Part shown: positions 38,001 to 47,421 of the stretch, one piece after another | Position numbering within the stretch: the first letter of the stretch is position 1 | Layout: each line of letters begins with the position of its first letter | Assembly: GCA_026413225.1 (NCBI GenBank) | Contig: CM048552.1 | Span: 132,569,053 to 132,633,052 of the forward strand | Source: Otis tarda | Taxonomy: Eukaryota; Chordata; Aves; Otidiformes; Otididae | Length of the DNA: 64,000 nt | Reading direction: 5' to 3' | Notes under the pieces: generated by a model | Told to the model about the DNA's origin: nothing | Seen by the model: only the letters and a program-made list of their open reading frames with translations | Databases searched by the model: none | Program-made: the position numbers and the translations under genes

Positions 38001-41000
38001 CTCTTGGACCTAACTAAAAGCCACATCTTTTTATTGCAGACTGACATTTACTTCTTCTGTCAGGGCTGATGCCTTGGGTTAACACGGTAAGTTCCCAGTG
38101 CCAGAAATGCTGCCCTGGGACCATTTCTCTACTAAAGAAAGGATTTTAAAAATCTCTTTATAATTCTGTTCTTTGCTGGGGTCTTTCTTTCAGACTCTGG
38201 GTACATTCAGGCTCAGTGTCACACCCAAGGAGCAGCTGCATTTCAGTAATAAACAGAGCTTTGTATACAGTTTATGTTTCAGCTGATTATGATTGCGCAG
38301 TGTTTGCGAGTCTTTTGAGATGAAACTTGCTACAGAAATGGGAGATGTAAATTCCCAGCATTAGTTGGAGCTTCCTAGGCTCAGCAAAGTGGCGATGTAT
38401 GAATGAATAAATCATAACTAGATTTCAGTGAATAATTCAGGGTCTAATTCATTTGGTGAAAAGATCCTCTTTTCCTATTCACAAAACCTCTGTTTGGAGA
38501 CGGCGACTTTCTCATGGCTCCCGTTTGCACATTTTTACCTGCTTCATAGCTTGGTCCTTAGTGGCTTGGAGATTCACTACTAATATTGGAAACACGATGT
38601 TTGACATTTGACTTGCGTTGATTAGTTATCACCAGTCATAGGACTATTTTTTAAAAAGTTATTTCATTTTCATAGTTGTCTGGGCACTATTCTGCCAGCC
38701 CAAATGCTATTAACGTAGTCTGCTTTGGACTTCACTGGGAAGCAGGAGAGCCCTTTCAGCAAGGAGAGAGCTCATAAAAAAGCCATTGCTCAGTGACAGG
38801 CAGGAGATAAAACAGGTCAGATGTTACAAAAATAGCAGCTCTTCCTCTACGGCCTCAGCAACTGATTTTCTGTAAGAACGGAAAAAAGAAAAGGGAGTCT
38901 GTCTCGTATGTAAGATGGATTGGGAAGACCTGTTTACATTTTGTTTTCCTCCGTCCCACCCAGAGGGAGTGATCTCAGGCCAGGCACCTCGCAGGGTGCT
39001 CCATCTCCTCTGAAGGCACCGAGGATTTGCAGCGGCGCCAGGCTGGGATTTCACCCTTGGGGTTCATCAGCTCACACGTTTTAAGGGCAAAATTGGAAAG
39101 GGAAACTGTGAGGCAGGAAGATGGCAAAAAGGGATGGGGTGAAATTAGCTGTAAAGCAGAGGCTGAGGGGGCCGGCATGGGTTTCTCCTCAGGGTGTTTT
39201 GGGTGTATCTGGTCAGGAAGAGGAGGTGCCAAAGGCATCGAAAAAAAACCACAGTGGGGGAGTAGCATGGGCCCTGTTCCTCTTGCTTTCCCCTGGCAAT
39301 CAGCTTGGGGAAATGCAGTAGATTCATCAGTCCTTCCTCAATTTATTCGTCCCCAGCTCAGCAGTAAATGTTCATTGCATTTTCTGATGTTTGCTTGCAG
39401 CATCTTCATTTCTGATCTCTCTCTCTCTTTCTCTCCCTTTTTTTCCCTCCATGCCCACTGCCCCAGCTGCACTGGCCCTCTCTCCGGGAGAGGTAAGTCT
39501 CTCTGGCTGGTTTGGCTGCCGGGTAAATGCTGGGGGTCTGGCACTGCTCGGCTTCAGGGCCTGGGGGCAGAAGGAGTGATGGCAGCTGGGCCGCCAAGCC
39601 CAGGCACGTGCTCTGACCTCTGAATCCCAGGGGGAGTCATCCCACGTTTCATGCTGGGCTGGCCCGAAGAAAGGGGCTCAGAGAAGGTGCAGCAGCCCAG
39701 GTGGGCATGAGTGTCCATCTAAACTTCAGGACTCAGAATTAACTTTGTGTCACTGTTGTTGATGAATACATTGATTTATTACTGTTTTTTACCTTCCCTT
39801 TAGGATGAGAGACTGGAGCTGTGGCACAGCAAGGCTTGCAAATGTGACTGCCAAGGAGGTCCTAACTCTGTGTGGTCCAGCAGGACTAACACCTTGGAGT
39901 GCATGCCGGGTAAGGGGCCAGTGCACTTTTAGCCATGGTTGTCTGGTGATCTTCAGCACTTTTCCACATTGCACCCTGCGTTGCAGAGGTGGCACGTTAC
40001 TGCGGTACTTGTTCCAAACCCCGTTGCTAGTGGGGCCGGGAGACCTGCAGCGGTGGGAGGTGTGGGGTGACCCTGTGCCGTTGGACAGAGGGGCAGCAGC
40101 AGTGGAGGCCATGCCTAGCCCTTGGGAGGTCACTCAGGGTGGCCCAGGCTGGCTGGTGCTGGCAAGCATTTGCCTGCCCCATCCCTACAGCCCCTATCAT
40201 TGGTGTTCCCAGAAACGGCCCTGGGCACCTACTGCTGTGCGTAGGATTTGCTATAGGAAACTTTTTGTACTAGCCAGCTAATTCTCCCTTGCTGCAGTTT
40301 AGCCTGTGACATCTCCTCCTCTCCCCAGGGGTCAAGGAAAACAGTTTATTCTTTCTTTGCAGCATATTTTTAAATAGTAAAATATGATAATCATGTTTCC
40401 TTTGAGTTTTCTCTGGGGTGCCCCTGCTGAGCTCCTTCAGCCATTCCTCCCAGATCATGTTTTATAAGTTTCTGATCAAGCTCTTTCTCTGCAACTGTGA
40501 CATTTTCCCTGACATGTTACCCCAGCAAGGCTTTACTGGTGCCCAGCTGATCCTCAGATTTAGCTCCTGTGTCCCACAGAAGCTGCACTCCTGTTCAGGC
40601 CTTTGTCACGTAGATGTTTGTAGGTGTTCATCCCCTCTGAGGCTGGGTGCTGGAAATGGTACCTGCCTCATGCCCACCAGCAACCACCTCTTCCCAGCTC
40701 CTGCAAGAGGCTGTGCCACAACTTGAGGTGTTTTACTGCCCCTGAGTTCCCCCGGGGAGGTACATGGGGGAAACAGTCACCCCAGTGCGCAGTGTTTGAC
40801 ATGGCTGCCCTGAAGGAGGAGGGGAAGGTTAAATGGATTACCATGGAAGACTTCTGTGTGGAAGCCAGGACAGGCTAGAAAGCAAATAAAAATGTGTATT
40901 GACAGGAAGATGTGACACCATTGGCAGAGCCTGCAGGCATACGTGGGCAGAAATGAGAGAGGAAAAACCCCAGGTGTTTCTAGTGTGAGCCGGCTGACAA

Positions 41001-44000
41001 GCGCAGAGGGTCACCAGTCATCCTTGCCGGGCCGTCTGCTTCCCCTGAGCTCTCCCTCCATGCACCCGGCTCCTGTGGAGGCCATGTCCATCTGGGGCTC
41101 ACCCAGCCTGAGCATTGCCCACAGCCTTCTTCCCTGCTCAGAGAAAATAACAAGGAGAGGATTCATCTGCCCTGCATGGGTGGAGTGGCCCCAGACATCC
41201 CCACTAAAGGGCCGTGGCTTCTCAGGCTCTGTCCTTCCAGTTTCTGCAGCTAGTATCTCCACAGAGCTGCCTGCTGGGGCAGATATGAAGAGGAAGAAGG
41301 CATTTGCTGGAGACAGCCCCTGTGATGCAGAAAAATCACTTATAGGAGCTCCAGAAATAATATATATCTCTTCTTCTGAGGGTTTGCTCCAGCCTCTCAT
41401 GAAAGAAATCCACAAAGATGTGTCTGAGCATTGGCACACTCCCAGGCACTCCAGAGCCGTGTGGCAATACTGAATCACAGCTGGCCCAGCAGAGAGCCCC
41501 AGCCAACCCATTGAGAAGTCCTTCTCCTCATGGTAGCTCCCTACCAGCACCTACGCCTGGCATGCCAGCCTGGTCCTACTGCAAGTTTTCATGCTGTTTA
41601 ACCTTAACAGTATACAATTCTTCATCTGAAGCCTTGCTACAGCATGGTACCACCCTGCTGTCACTTGCACCAAGGAATCACAGAATCACAGAATGGTTTG
41701 GATTGGAAGGGACCTTAAAGATCGTCTAATCCAACTCCACTGCCATGGGCAGGGACATCTTCCACTAGATCAGGTTGCTCAGAGCCCCATCCAACCTGGC
41801 CTTGAACGCTTCTAGGAATGGGGCATCCACAGCTTCTCTGGGCAACCTGTTTCTGTGCCTCATCACCTTCGCAGTGAAGAATTTCTTCCTTATGTCCAAT
41901 CTAAACCTACCCTCTTTCCATTTAAAACCATGGGCCCTTGAAAAGGAAGGGAAGGAAAGGAGCTATGGCAGGTTTGGTTGATCCATGGCTGAGGGGCATG
42001 TGTGTGAGAGGAATGGCTCTAGGTTTCCTGGTTGGCTAGGTGAGAGGGGTGCTGTCACGCATTAGCATTATGCAGCTGATCAATGAAGGTGCCTTCCTTG
42101 ACTAATGAAGGCTGTTCTCCTGAATAATGAATGTTGTCACCGTATCTCCCAGCTGTCCCTCTCCCCAGGCAGAGGGGCTTTGCATTCTCCTCGCCCAGCC
42201 CAGCCATGGTGACGTGGCCTGGCGTCGCTGCTGCCTGGGGACGGTTTGCAGAGCAGCTGTGATGAGGTGTTGCAGAGCTGTCTCTGGCATGGCCAGAGGG
42301 GAGCAGCTGGACTCGCAATGGCAGCATGAGTTTTCTCCAGCTCGGTGGTAACGGCATTAAATGGCTTAGCCGCTTTGGCCGCACAGGCACCAGGCGTCTG
42401 TTTTGCGGGTCCCTGAGCGTGGTGCAGCCAAACGCACCAGAAGGTGACCTGCTAATGGCATTATGGTTGTGTGTCTGCGGATTAGCGTTGCTAAAAGTAA
42501 AGTTACGTTGTGTTTGAGATCAGCCGGCCGAGTAGTAAACACGCGGGGCCACCCCAGCCCGGCCGCTCTCTTGCACAGGGGGAGGAAGTGTTTTAACGCG
42601 GTGGAAAAACGTGATGTTTCCGTGCCTGGAGGAAGGCGGGATGGCAGCTATGTGTTGTTGTGGGGAAAAACACGTTAATAAGGTACTGACTGAGTATGTT
42701 AATGAGATATTGATGCACATGATATTGACCTAGTGGAGTTTGCTAATGAGACATCGACCGGGCCACCACAGGGCTGGGGCGTTGCACTGGGGAGGCTGCA
42801 GTCACGCCGGGCCCTGGGCACCCTCCAATGCTCCCCACGTGTTGGGCATTTTTAACACGAGGCATCACACTGGTCGGTCAGGCATGGCTAAGGTGAGGAA
42901 ACGTCTGACCCACGTGTGAAGCTGCACAGGGCTCTGTTTGCTCCTGTGTTGCCGAAATCCGTGAAACGAACCACACTAAACTGGAAAGCGTGACAGGGTT
43001 ACTTTTGGGGGCACCACACCTGCTCCACAGGCTGCAAAATTAGAAAATGCTGCCCATGATATAGGTGTTTCCCTAGGCAATTCCCATGTGACACTTGTCA
43101 CACCTTCTTTATATGTATCTAGATACGTAGCGATAACCTGCTCACATAAATAGTGGTCAAAACAAAAAACCCACAACAAGGTCCAGGGAGCATGCAGATG
43201 CTCTGCATGGTGGTGTCACCAAAGGCTTGCCTTCCAGAGCACCGCATGGTGACCTATCACGGAAAATTTTAATGACGAATGAGTAATTCTGCCCTTAGCA
43301 GTTTTGGCAGCCAGCTGGAGTCTTGGTGAACCTCTCGCTGCTGCAGAAGACAGCTGTGGGGTCAGGTTTGGTATCCTGAAGATCCAAAGGCAAAACCTCA
43401 CTGGGAGGTAACCGAGCCGGTGGCAGAGCCACGCTTTACACCTTGCTGGCATCGAAGTACCCGTAGATTTTCCACAAGACCATCTCCAGATAGAAAGATA
43501 ATCCTCGTAGCAGAACATGCAGAAGAGCTGAGGTTGCTTGTGGAGGGATGATCAGAGCAGGCTCAGCAATTTTGCTGTGCAGGCACAGCCACAAATCAAG
43601 ACAGTGAATGGAGGAGCAGGACGAGATAAGACCTAGCAAGAAAAGTCATGTCAGACATTTCACAAGGACCAGGCAGAGGCTGACAGCCTAGACCCAGGTT
43701 GATGGATTCAGCCTGGATCTGCTTGCATGTGCTCGCAAGAAAGAGATTCAGACTGCAACATTTGGATAAAACCTTCCTCCTGAAATGCTGCTGGCAGCAC
43801 AGGTTTAGGAAGTTTGAGAGAAAAAGAAGAGTCAGGAATTCATACAAGAGAAGAGTTAGAAATGAAGATCCCATGGCCCCCGGGCAGCAAATACTGCGGG
43901 ATTGTAGTCCGGGTTTAAGGGCATCCCCAGCACCCTGGCTAGGGAGGACAGAGAACAGCGAACAGAGGGTGTCGACAACTGTGCAAACACAGTCATGAAA

Positions 44001-45607
44001 CCAAGCCACGCATGGCCTTATGGTAGCGTGTTTTTCCCTTGTTCTGCAGAGTGCCCCTACCACAAGCCCCTGGGCTTTGAGTCTGGCGCCGTCACCCCCG
44101 ACCAGATAAGCTGCTCCAACCCTGAGCAGTACACGGGCTGGTACTCCTCCTGGACGGCCAACAAGGCCCGCCTCAACGGCCAAGGCTTTGGGTGAGTCCA
44201 AAAATGCCTCCTCGAGGGGCCTGGTGGGCAGGCGGGTGTGGGGGGCGGGGGGCAGGGCACCCCCAGCAGCGTGGGGGCAGGAGGGGGAAGGCGGGAGTGG
44301 AGGACGTAGCGGGGCCGTTGGTGTCCTTCCAGGTGTGCGTGGCTCTCCAAGTACCAGGACAATGGGCAGTGGCTGCAGATCGACCTGAAGGAGGTGAAGG
44401 TGATCTCGGGGATCCTCACGCAAGGGCGCTGTGATGCGGATGAGTGGATGACCAAGTACAGCGTGCAGTACCGCACTGACGAAAACCTCAACTGGGTTTA
44501 CTACAAGGATCAGACTGGCAACAACCGGGTCAGTGGACTTTGCACTTCGGCCATTGGTGGAGTGGAGGGTGCATTTGGTAACACAAAAGCATCAGGTCTT
44601 GGCAGGGAGGTGCCCCAAGAGGGGTTCCTGTGAGAGCAGCAGGGTGGATGGGGCCAGGCTCTCACCCTGTGTCGAGGGGCAGCATGGAAGGGGGTGTCCC
44701 CTTGCTGTGGTAAGAATAAGTGCAATGCTGACCAGCTGCAGAAGGATGAAATACACTTTTTTTGATAATGATGATGGTGGAGTCTAGACTAAACTCAGCA
44801 GGATGGAGGCATTAGCTGGCATTGCAGGAGAAGTTTCACCTCTATGATAAAACCCCTTTCTCGACTGGGGCTGCACTACATCAGCTGTGCCTGGGCATTG
44901 CCAAATGGGGGGGTCCCTCTTTTGCAAGTAGTCCAGGGCTAGTGCACAATAACAATGCAGAAAAACCCCTAAGACAAAATCTGCAACTATTTTAAGTCAC
45001 AACCCACTGAACTGTTCTCACACTGCGTTTCTTAGCGGTTGGTTTGAAGCAAAAACTCCCACAGGGGGACCCTACAGTGGTGCCTGTGGTCCCTGTGCAG
45101 CCTGAGGGGGCTAGCGGATGCCATGGCTGCTGCCTCCCGGGCATCCTCAGTGTCCATCTGTGGAGATGGCCCCATCCCAGCATGGGAGGCTCTGGTGGCT
45201 TCGCTAAAGCACTGGTTCCTGCAGCCTTGGGGAGATGCTGAGCGTCTGTATCAGCATATCTGCCTTGCTGCAGGAAGGCAAATGAGAGAGAATGGGTCAA
45301 GATTAAGTCTAGCATAACCAGAAAAAGTGGGGAAACCATGCAAGGGAAGTGACTTACTCAGAAAACTCAGTCAGGGTAACACAAATTGTCTGTATCCTGA
45401 TATTTAGACAGAATTTTCAGCTTCTTAACCACCTGCCCACACCTCTCTCCCCAGGTTTTCTATGGCAACTCAGATCGCTCGTCCTCTGTGCAGAACCTGC
45501 TGCGGCCACCCATCGTGGCCCGCTACATCCGCCTCATCCCGCTAGGCTGGCACGTGCGCATCGCCATCCGCATGGAGCTCCTGGAGTGCCTGGGCAAGTG
45601 TGGCTGA
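31969..45607 (+). CDS. RS1: RS1, retinoschisin, complete coding gene of six exons
   Basis: Exons 31969-32020, 39467-39492, 39804-39909, 44050-44191, 44333-44528 and 45455-45607 join in phase to 224 codons plus TGA, the same length as human RS1. The product has a signal peptide (about residues 1-23), an RS1 segment with Cys38, Cys40, Cys42, Cys59 and an F5/8-type discoidin domain from Cys63 to Cys219, ending in Cys223. All ten cysteines known in the mature human protein are present at identical positions, including those needed for disulfide-linked octamers. Known role: secreted by photoreceptors and bipolar cells, it binds the Na/K-ATPase at retinal membranes and stabilises retinal layering; loss causes X-linked retinoschisis in man. 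It is divergent from PPEF1 and convergent with CDKL5. No broken exon or splice site is seen. Confidence 0.97.
34016..34063. promoter_or_regulatory. Candidate retinal enhancer element in RS1 intron 1
   Basis: Within 48 bases lie TAATCGAT (contains the ATCGAT core of ONECUT-type sites, 34018-34023), TAATGAAATTA (a TAATnnnATTA paired-class homeodomain dimer site, 34029-34039) and a perfect 8-bp inverted repeat, CTATGCAG (34040-34047) and CTGCATAG (34056-34063). The grouping is seen in the sequence; enhancer function is inference. Confidence 0.35.
39412..39450. repeat. Pyrimidine-rich tract before RS1 exon 2
   Basis: A run of TCTCTCTCTCTTTCTC followed by T- and C-rich sequence, 17-55 bases before the exon 2 start. 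It may strengthen recognition of this very short 26-nt exon. Confidence 0.7.
39467..39492 (+). CDS. RS1: RS1 exon 2 (26-nt microexon)
   Basis: 26 nt between CCCCAG and GTAAGT, the same length as human exon 2. With the last base of exon 1 it encodes AALALSPGE, covering the signal-peptide end; cleavage is likely around residues 22-24. Sequence identity with human ATLGLSSTE is low, so the call rests on length, phase and position. Confidence 0.88.
39493..39803 (+). other. RS1 intron 2
   Basis: 311 bases, nothing notable. Confidence 0.8.
39804..39909 (+). CDS. RS1: RS1 exon 3, RS1 domain
   Basis: 106 nt with acceptor CCTTTAG and donor G|GTAAGG. It encodes a stretch containing [12 protein letters not shown], identical to human over these residues, with Cys38, Cys40, Cys42 and Cys59. 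Cys59 and Cys223 join subunits in the human octamer. Confidence 0.97.
39910..44049 (+). other. RS1 intron 3
   Basis: About 4.1 kb, GC-richer than the flanking genes. It contains the CR1 fragment at 41676-41942; otherwise nothing recognised. Confidence 0.8.
41676..41942 (-). mobile_element. CR1 LINE fragment, 3' end, 5'-truncated
   Basis: On the plus strand it begins with the repeated tail ATCACAGA and the segment AATGGTTTGGATTGGAAGGG, then the conserved CR1 3' UTR (AGATCAGGTTGCTCAGAGCC, AACCTGGCCTTGAACG) and the end of the CR1 region around TTCTTCCTTATGTCCAA. The element therefore points to the minus strand with its 3' end at 41676. Only the last 270 or so bases are left. The left end is sharp, the right end approximate. 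Confidence 0.95.
44050..44191 (+). CDS. RS1: RS1 exon 4, discoidin domain
   Basis: 142 nt, as in human. With flanking bases it encodes [13 protein letters not shown], then [20 protein letters not shown], nearly identical to human. The acceptor is TCTGCAG and the donor GG|GTGAGT. It includes Cys63 and Cys83. Confidence 0.98.
44192..44332 (+). other. RS1 intron 4
   Basis: Very short GC-rich intron of 141 bases with G runs. Confidence 0.85.
44333..44528 (+). CDS. RS1: RS1 exon 5, discoidin domain
   Basis: 196 nt, as in human. Encodes a segment with [19 protein letters not shown] and GILTQGRCD, carrying Cys110 and Cys142, and ends QTGNNR. The acceptor is TTCCAG and the donor CGG|GTCAGT. Confidence 0.98.
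44529..45454 (+). other. RS1 intron 5
   Basis: 926 bases. Nothing recognised. Confidence 0.8.
45455..45607 (+). CDS. RS1: RS1 exon 6, coding part, with stop
   Basis: 153 nt. Encodes [19 protein letters not shown] and ends [10 protein letters not shown] followed by TGA. Cys219 and Cys223 are kept. The acceptor is CTCTCCCCAG. Confidence 0.98.
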   Translation, partial: VFYGNSDRSSSVQNLLRPPIVARYIRLIPLGWHVRIAIRMELLECLGKCG

Positions 45608-45755
45608 GTGCTGTCTCCTGGAGTAGATGTGTAGGTGTCTGCCTGTGCAGCTGCCCACCTCCCCACCGACACTGGCTGCGGCCACGGTCCCGCGGTGTAA
45701 ATGCCCAGCCCGCAAAGGGAAGGGTTGTCTTGAATAAAATGTTGCTTCTCACCAC
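45608..45755 (+). other. RS1: RS1 3' UTR (approximate end)
   Basis: Short 3' UTR running from the stop codon to about 20 bases past the AATAAA at 45733. The true end is not fixed by the sequence alone; a longer transcript is possible. Confidence 0.6.
45733..45738 (+). terminator. RS1 poly(A) signal
   Basis: AATAAA about 125 bases after the stop codon, followed by sequence with TGTTGC and later TG-rich stretches. Confidence 0.7.
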
Positions 45756-47144
45756 CCCTGGTGATAAAGCTCAACTCTGCTGTGCAGCTGATGGGTGTTT
45801 ATGGGGCACACATTGGGGAAGGCAGGAGGGTTCATTGCTGCGACTTTGATCCCGTGAGATGTGGTGCTTCTGGCCCTGGGTGTTAGCTCGGGGAAATGGT
45901 TGCCACGGCGTGCTGTGGAGGCCAAAGTAAACACAGATGGGGTCCAAAGGCAGGGCTTGGACAGGGGCCTCTTGGCGAGGCCAGGTCTGTGACTACTTGT
46001 CCCTGTGCCTGGGCACCCCACGCTGTCCGACCGGGGCCAGGGAGGACTTTCATGCTGGGGCGGACATCTCATCCTGCTTTTCCTCATGCTTCTCCTGCCA
46101 GTCTCTGCCATCCCTGTGACAGGGTCAGGGTCAGATCTGGCCAGTCCCCAGTATGAGGGGCTCTACCTATATCTCACACTCTCAAGTCACCTCATGTTCC
46201 TTTGTATCAGGTCCCCTCTGGCCTGAGCTGGTTTAGCTGTTTTTTGGGACAGGTATCGGTGCCTTGTGCACTGGGTGGCCAAACCCCCTCCATGTCCTCT
46301 TTAATTTTGCACTGACACATCCCGGGGGGCCCAGGACGCATCACTCCCCATGGGCGTTTGGGCATAGGAACAGAGACTCACTCTCATTCACTGCCTTGAT
46401 TTCCATGGCCTGATCCCCAGCGGGTTCTGAGGGCCTGAGGAATTTGGGGTGCGTGGAAGCTCTGATGATGCACCCATCTCCCTGGGGTGACTGCCCAGGT
46501 GGTACGGCTCATGTCCCTGCCTCTGTCCCGGAGCTGATGCCCAGCACACCCCAGGTGGGACCTGTGGCTCCCACAGCTCCCACATGGGAGGGTTGCGGGG
46601 AGCTCTGGGGTGGCAGCTGCTGTTTGGCTTGTCACATGTCTGTGGCAGAAACCTGCCAGGCACTGGAGGCCTTTTCCCTATTTTTTAACAGTCTGTGCAT
46701 CCATCCCAAAAAGTCGTGGCATGGGCACCTGAACTGTCTCAGCAGAGAGAGCAGAGGCATGAAGACAACAGCACTGAGGTGGGGCATTTGCCTCTCATGC
46801 CCTCCTCTTGCCCCCATGGGCAGAGACATGAACGCTTGGTGAGCAACGTAGGAGATGAGACGTAGCTAAGACCAAATGAGATGTGACCAAAAACATGGAA
46901 AAGCCTTTGGATCTTTGTGCAATTTGTCACACTATTCGTTCATGAGAACAGATTCTTCTGCCTTGTTTTTTTCCTGTAGATAAAGACAAATAATAGCTGT
47001 CAGGAAAATATGCTGTTCTGGTGAGTCTGAAAGCTTCTACTCCACTATGAAATCTACAGAGATGTAGAAAAGACCAATCCTCATCTCCTGAGGTGATATT
47101 ATGCCACCATGACTCCCTTGCTTTCCCCCTACCCTTCAAATGCA
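45756..47144. other. Intergenic region downstream of RS1
   Basis: Moderately GC-rich. No coding exon, RNA or named repeat recognised. Confidence 0.6.
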
Positions 47145-47338
47145 TCATAGAATGGTTTGTGTTGGAAGGGACCTTTAAAGGTCATCTGGTCCAATCCCCC
47201 TGCAAGAAGCAGGGACATCTCCAACCAGATCAGGTTGCTCAGAGCCTCATCCCACCTGGCCTTGAATGTTTCCAGGGATGGAGCATCCACCACCTCTCTG
47301 GGGAACCTGTTCCAGTGTTCTACCACCCTCAAAAGTGA
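47145..47338 (-). mobile_element. CR1 LINE fragment joined to a tRNA-Val gene
   Basis: On the plus strand it begins TCATAGAATGGTTTG and contains CCAGATCAGGTTGCTCAGAG and CACCTGGCCTTGAATG, so it is the CR1 3' end in minus orientation. Homology to CR1 fades around CCACCCTCAAAAGTGA (about 47330-47338). The tRNA gene starts at 47349 in the same orientation, about ten bases away. It differs clearly from the 41676 copy and so belongs to another subfamily or age. Confidence 0.93.
47331..47334 (-). terminator. Pol III terminator of the second tRNA-Val
   Basis: TTTT on the minus strand, 14 bases after the tRNA 3' end, at the tRNA/CR1 junction. Confidence 0.6.
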
Positions 47339-47348
47339 TACTTGATGT

Positions 47349-47421
47349 TGGTTCCACTGGGGCTCGAACCCAGGACCTTCTGCATGTAAAGCAGATGTGA
47401 TAACCACTACACTATGGAACC
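47349..47421 (-). tRNA. tRNA-Val, anticodon TAC, second copy
   Basis: 73-nt cloverleaf differing from the copy at 26192 by two bases only, at tRNA positions 26 (G to A) and 38 (C to T). Both are CpG-decay type and both are unpaired, so all stems stay intact. The anticodon is TAC; the A and B boxes are unchanged. No CCA is encoded, so it is not a copy of a mature tRNA. Flanks share nothing with the first copy. It may be an active gene or the head of a tRNA/CR1 composite. Confidence 0.92.

Larger units (their letters stand above)
32021..39466 (+). other. RS1 intron 1
   Basis: About 7.4 kb. The AT-rich part at about 33930-34480 contains a cluster of homeodomain-type palindromes at 34016-34063 (listed separately). 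The remainder shows no repeat family or exon that I recognise. Confidence 0.75.

Noticed and set aside
39027-39623. 198-codon open frame on the plus strand
   Set aside because: Runs through RS1 intron 1, exon 2 and intron 2 in a frame unrelated to retinoschisin; no recognisable domain.
43596-44423. 275-codon open frame on the minus strand
   Set aside because: It lies antisense to RS1 exons 4 and 5 and GC-rich introns. The product is low-complexity Pro/Leu/Arg in part with no family likeness; high GC explains the lack of stops.
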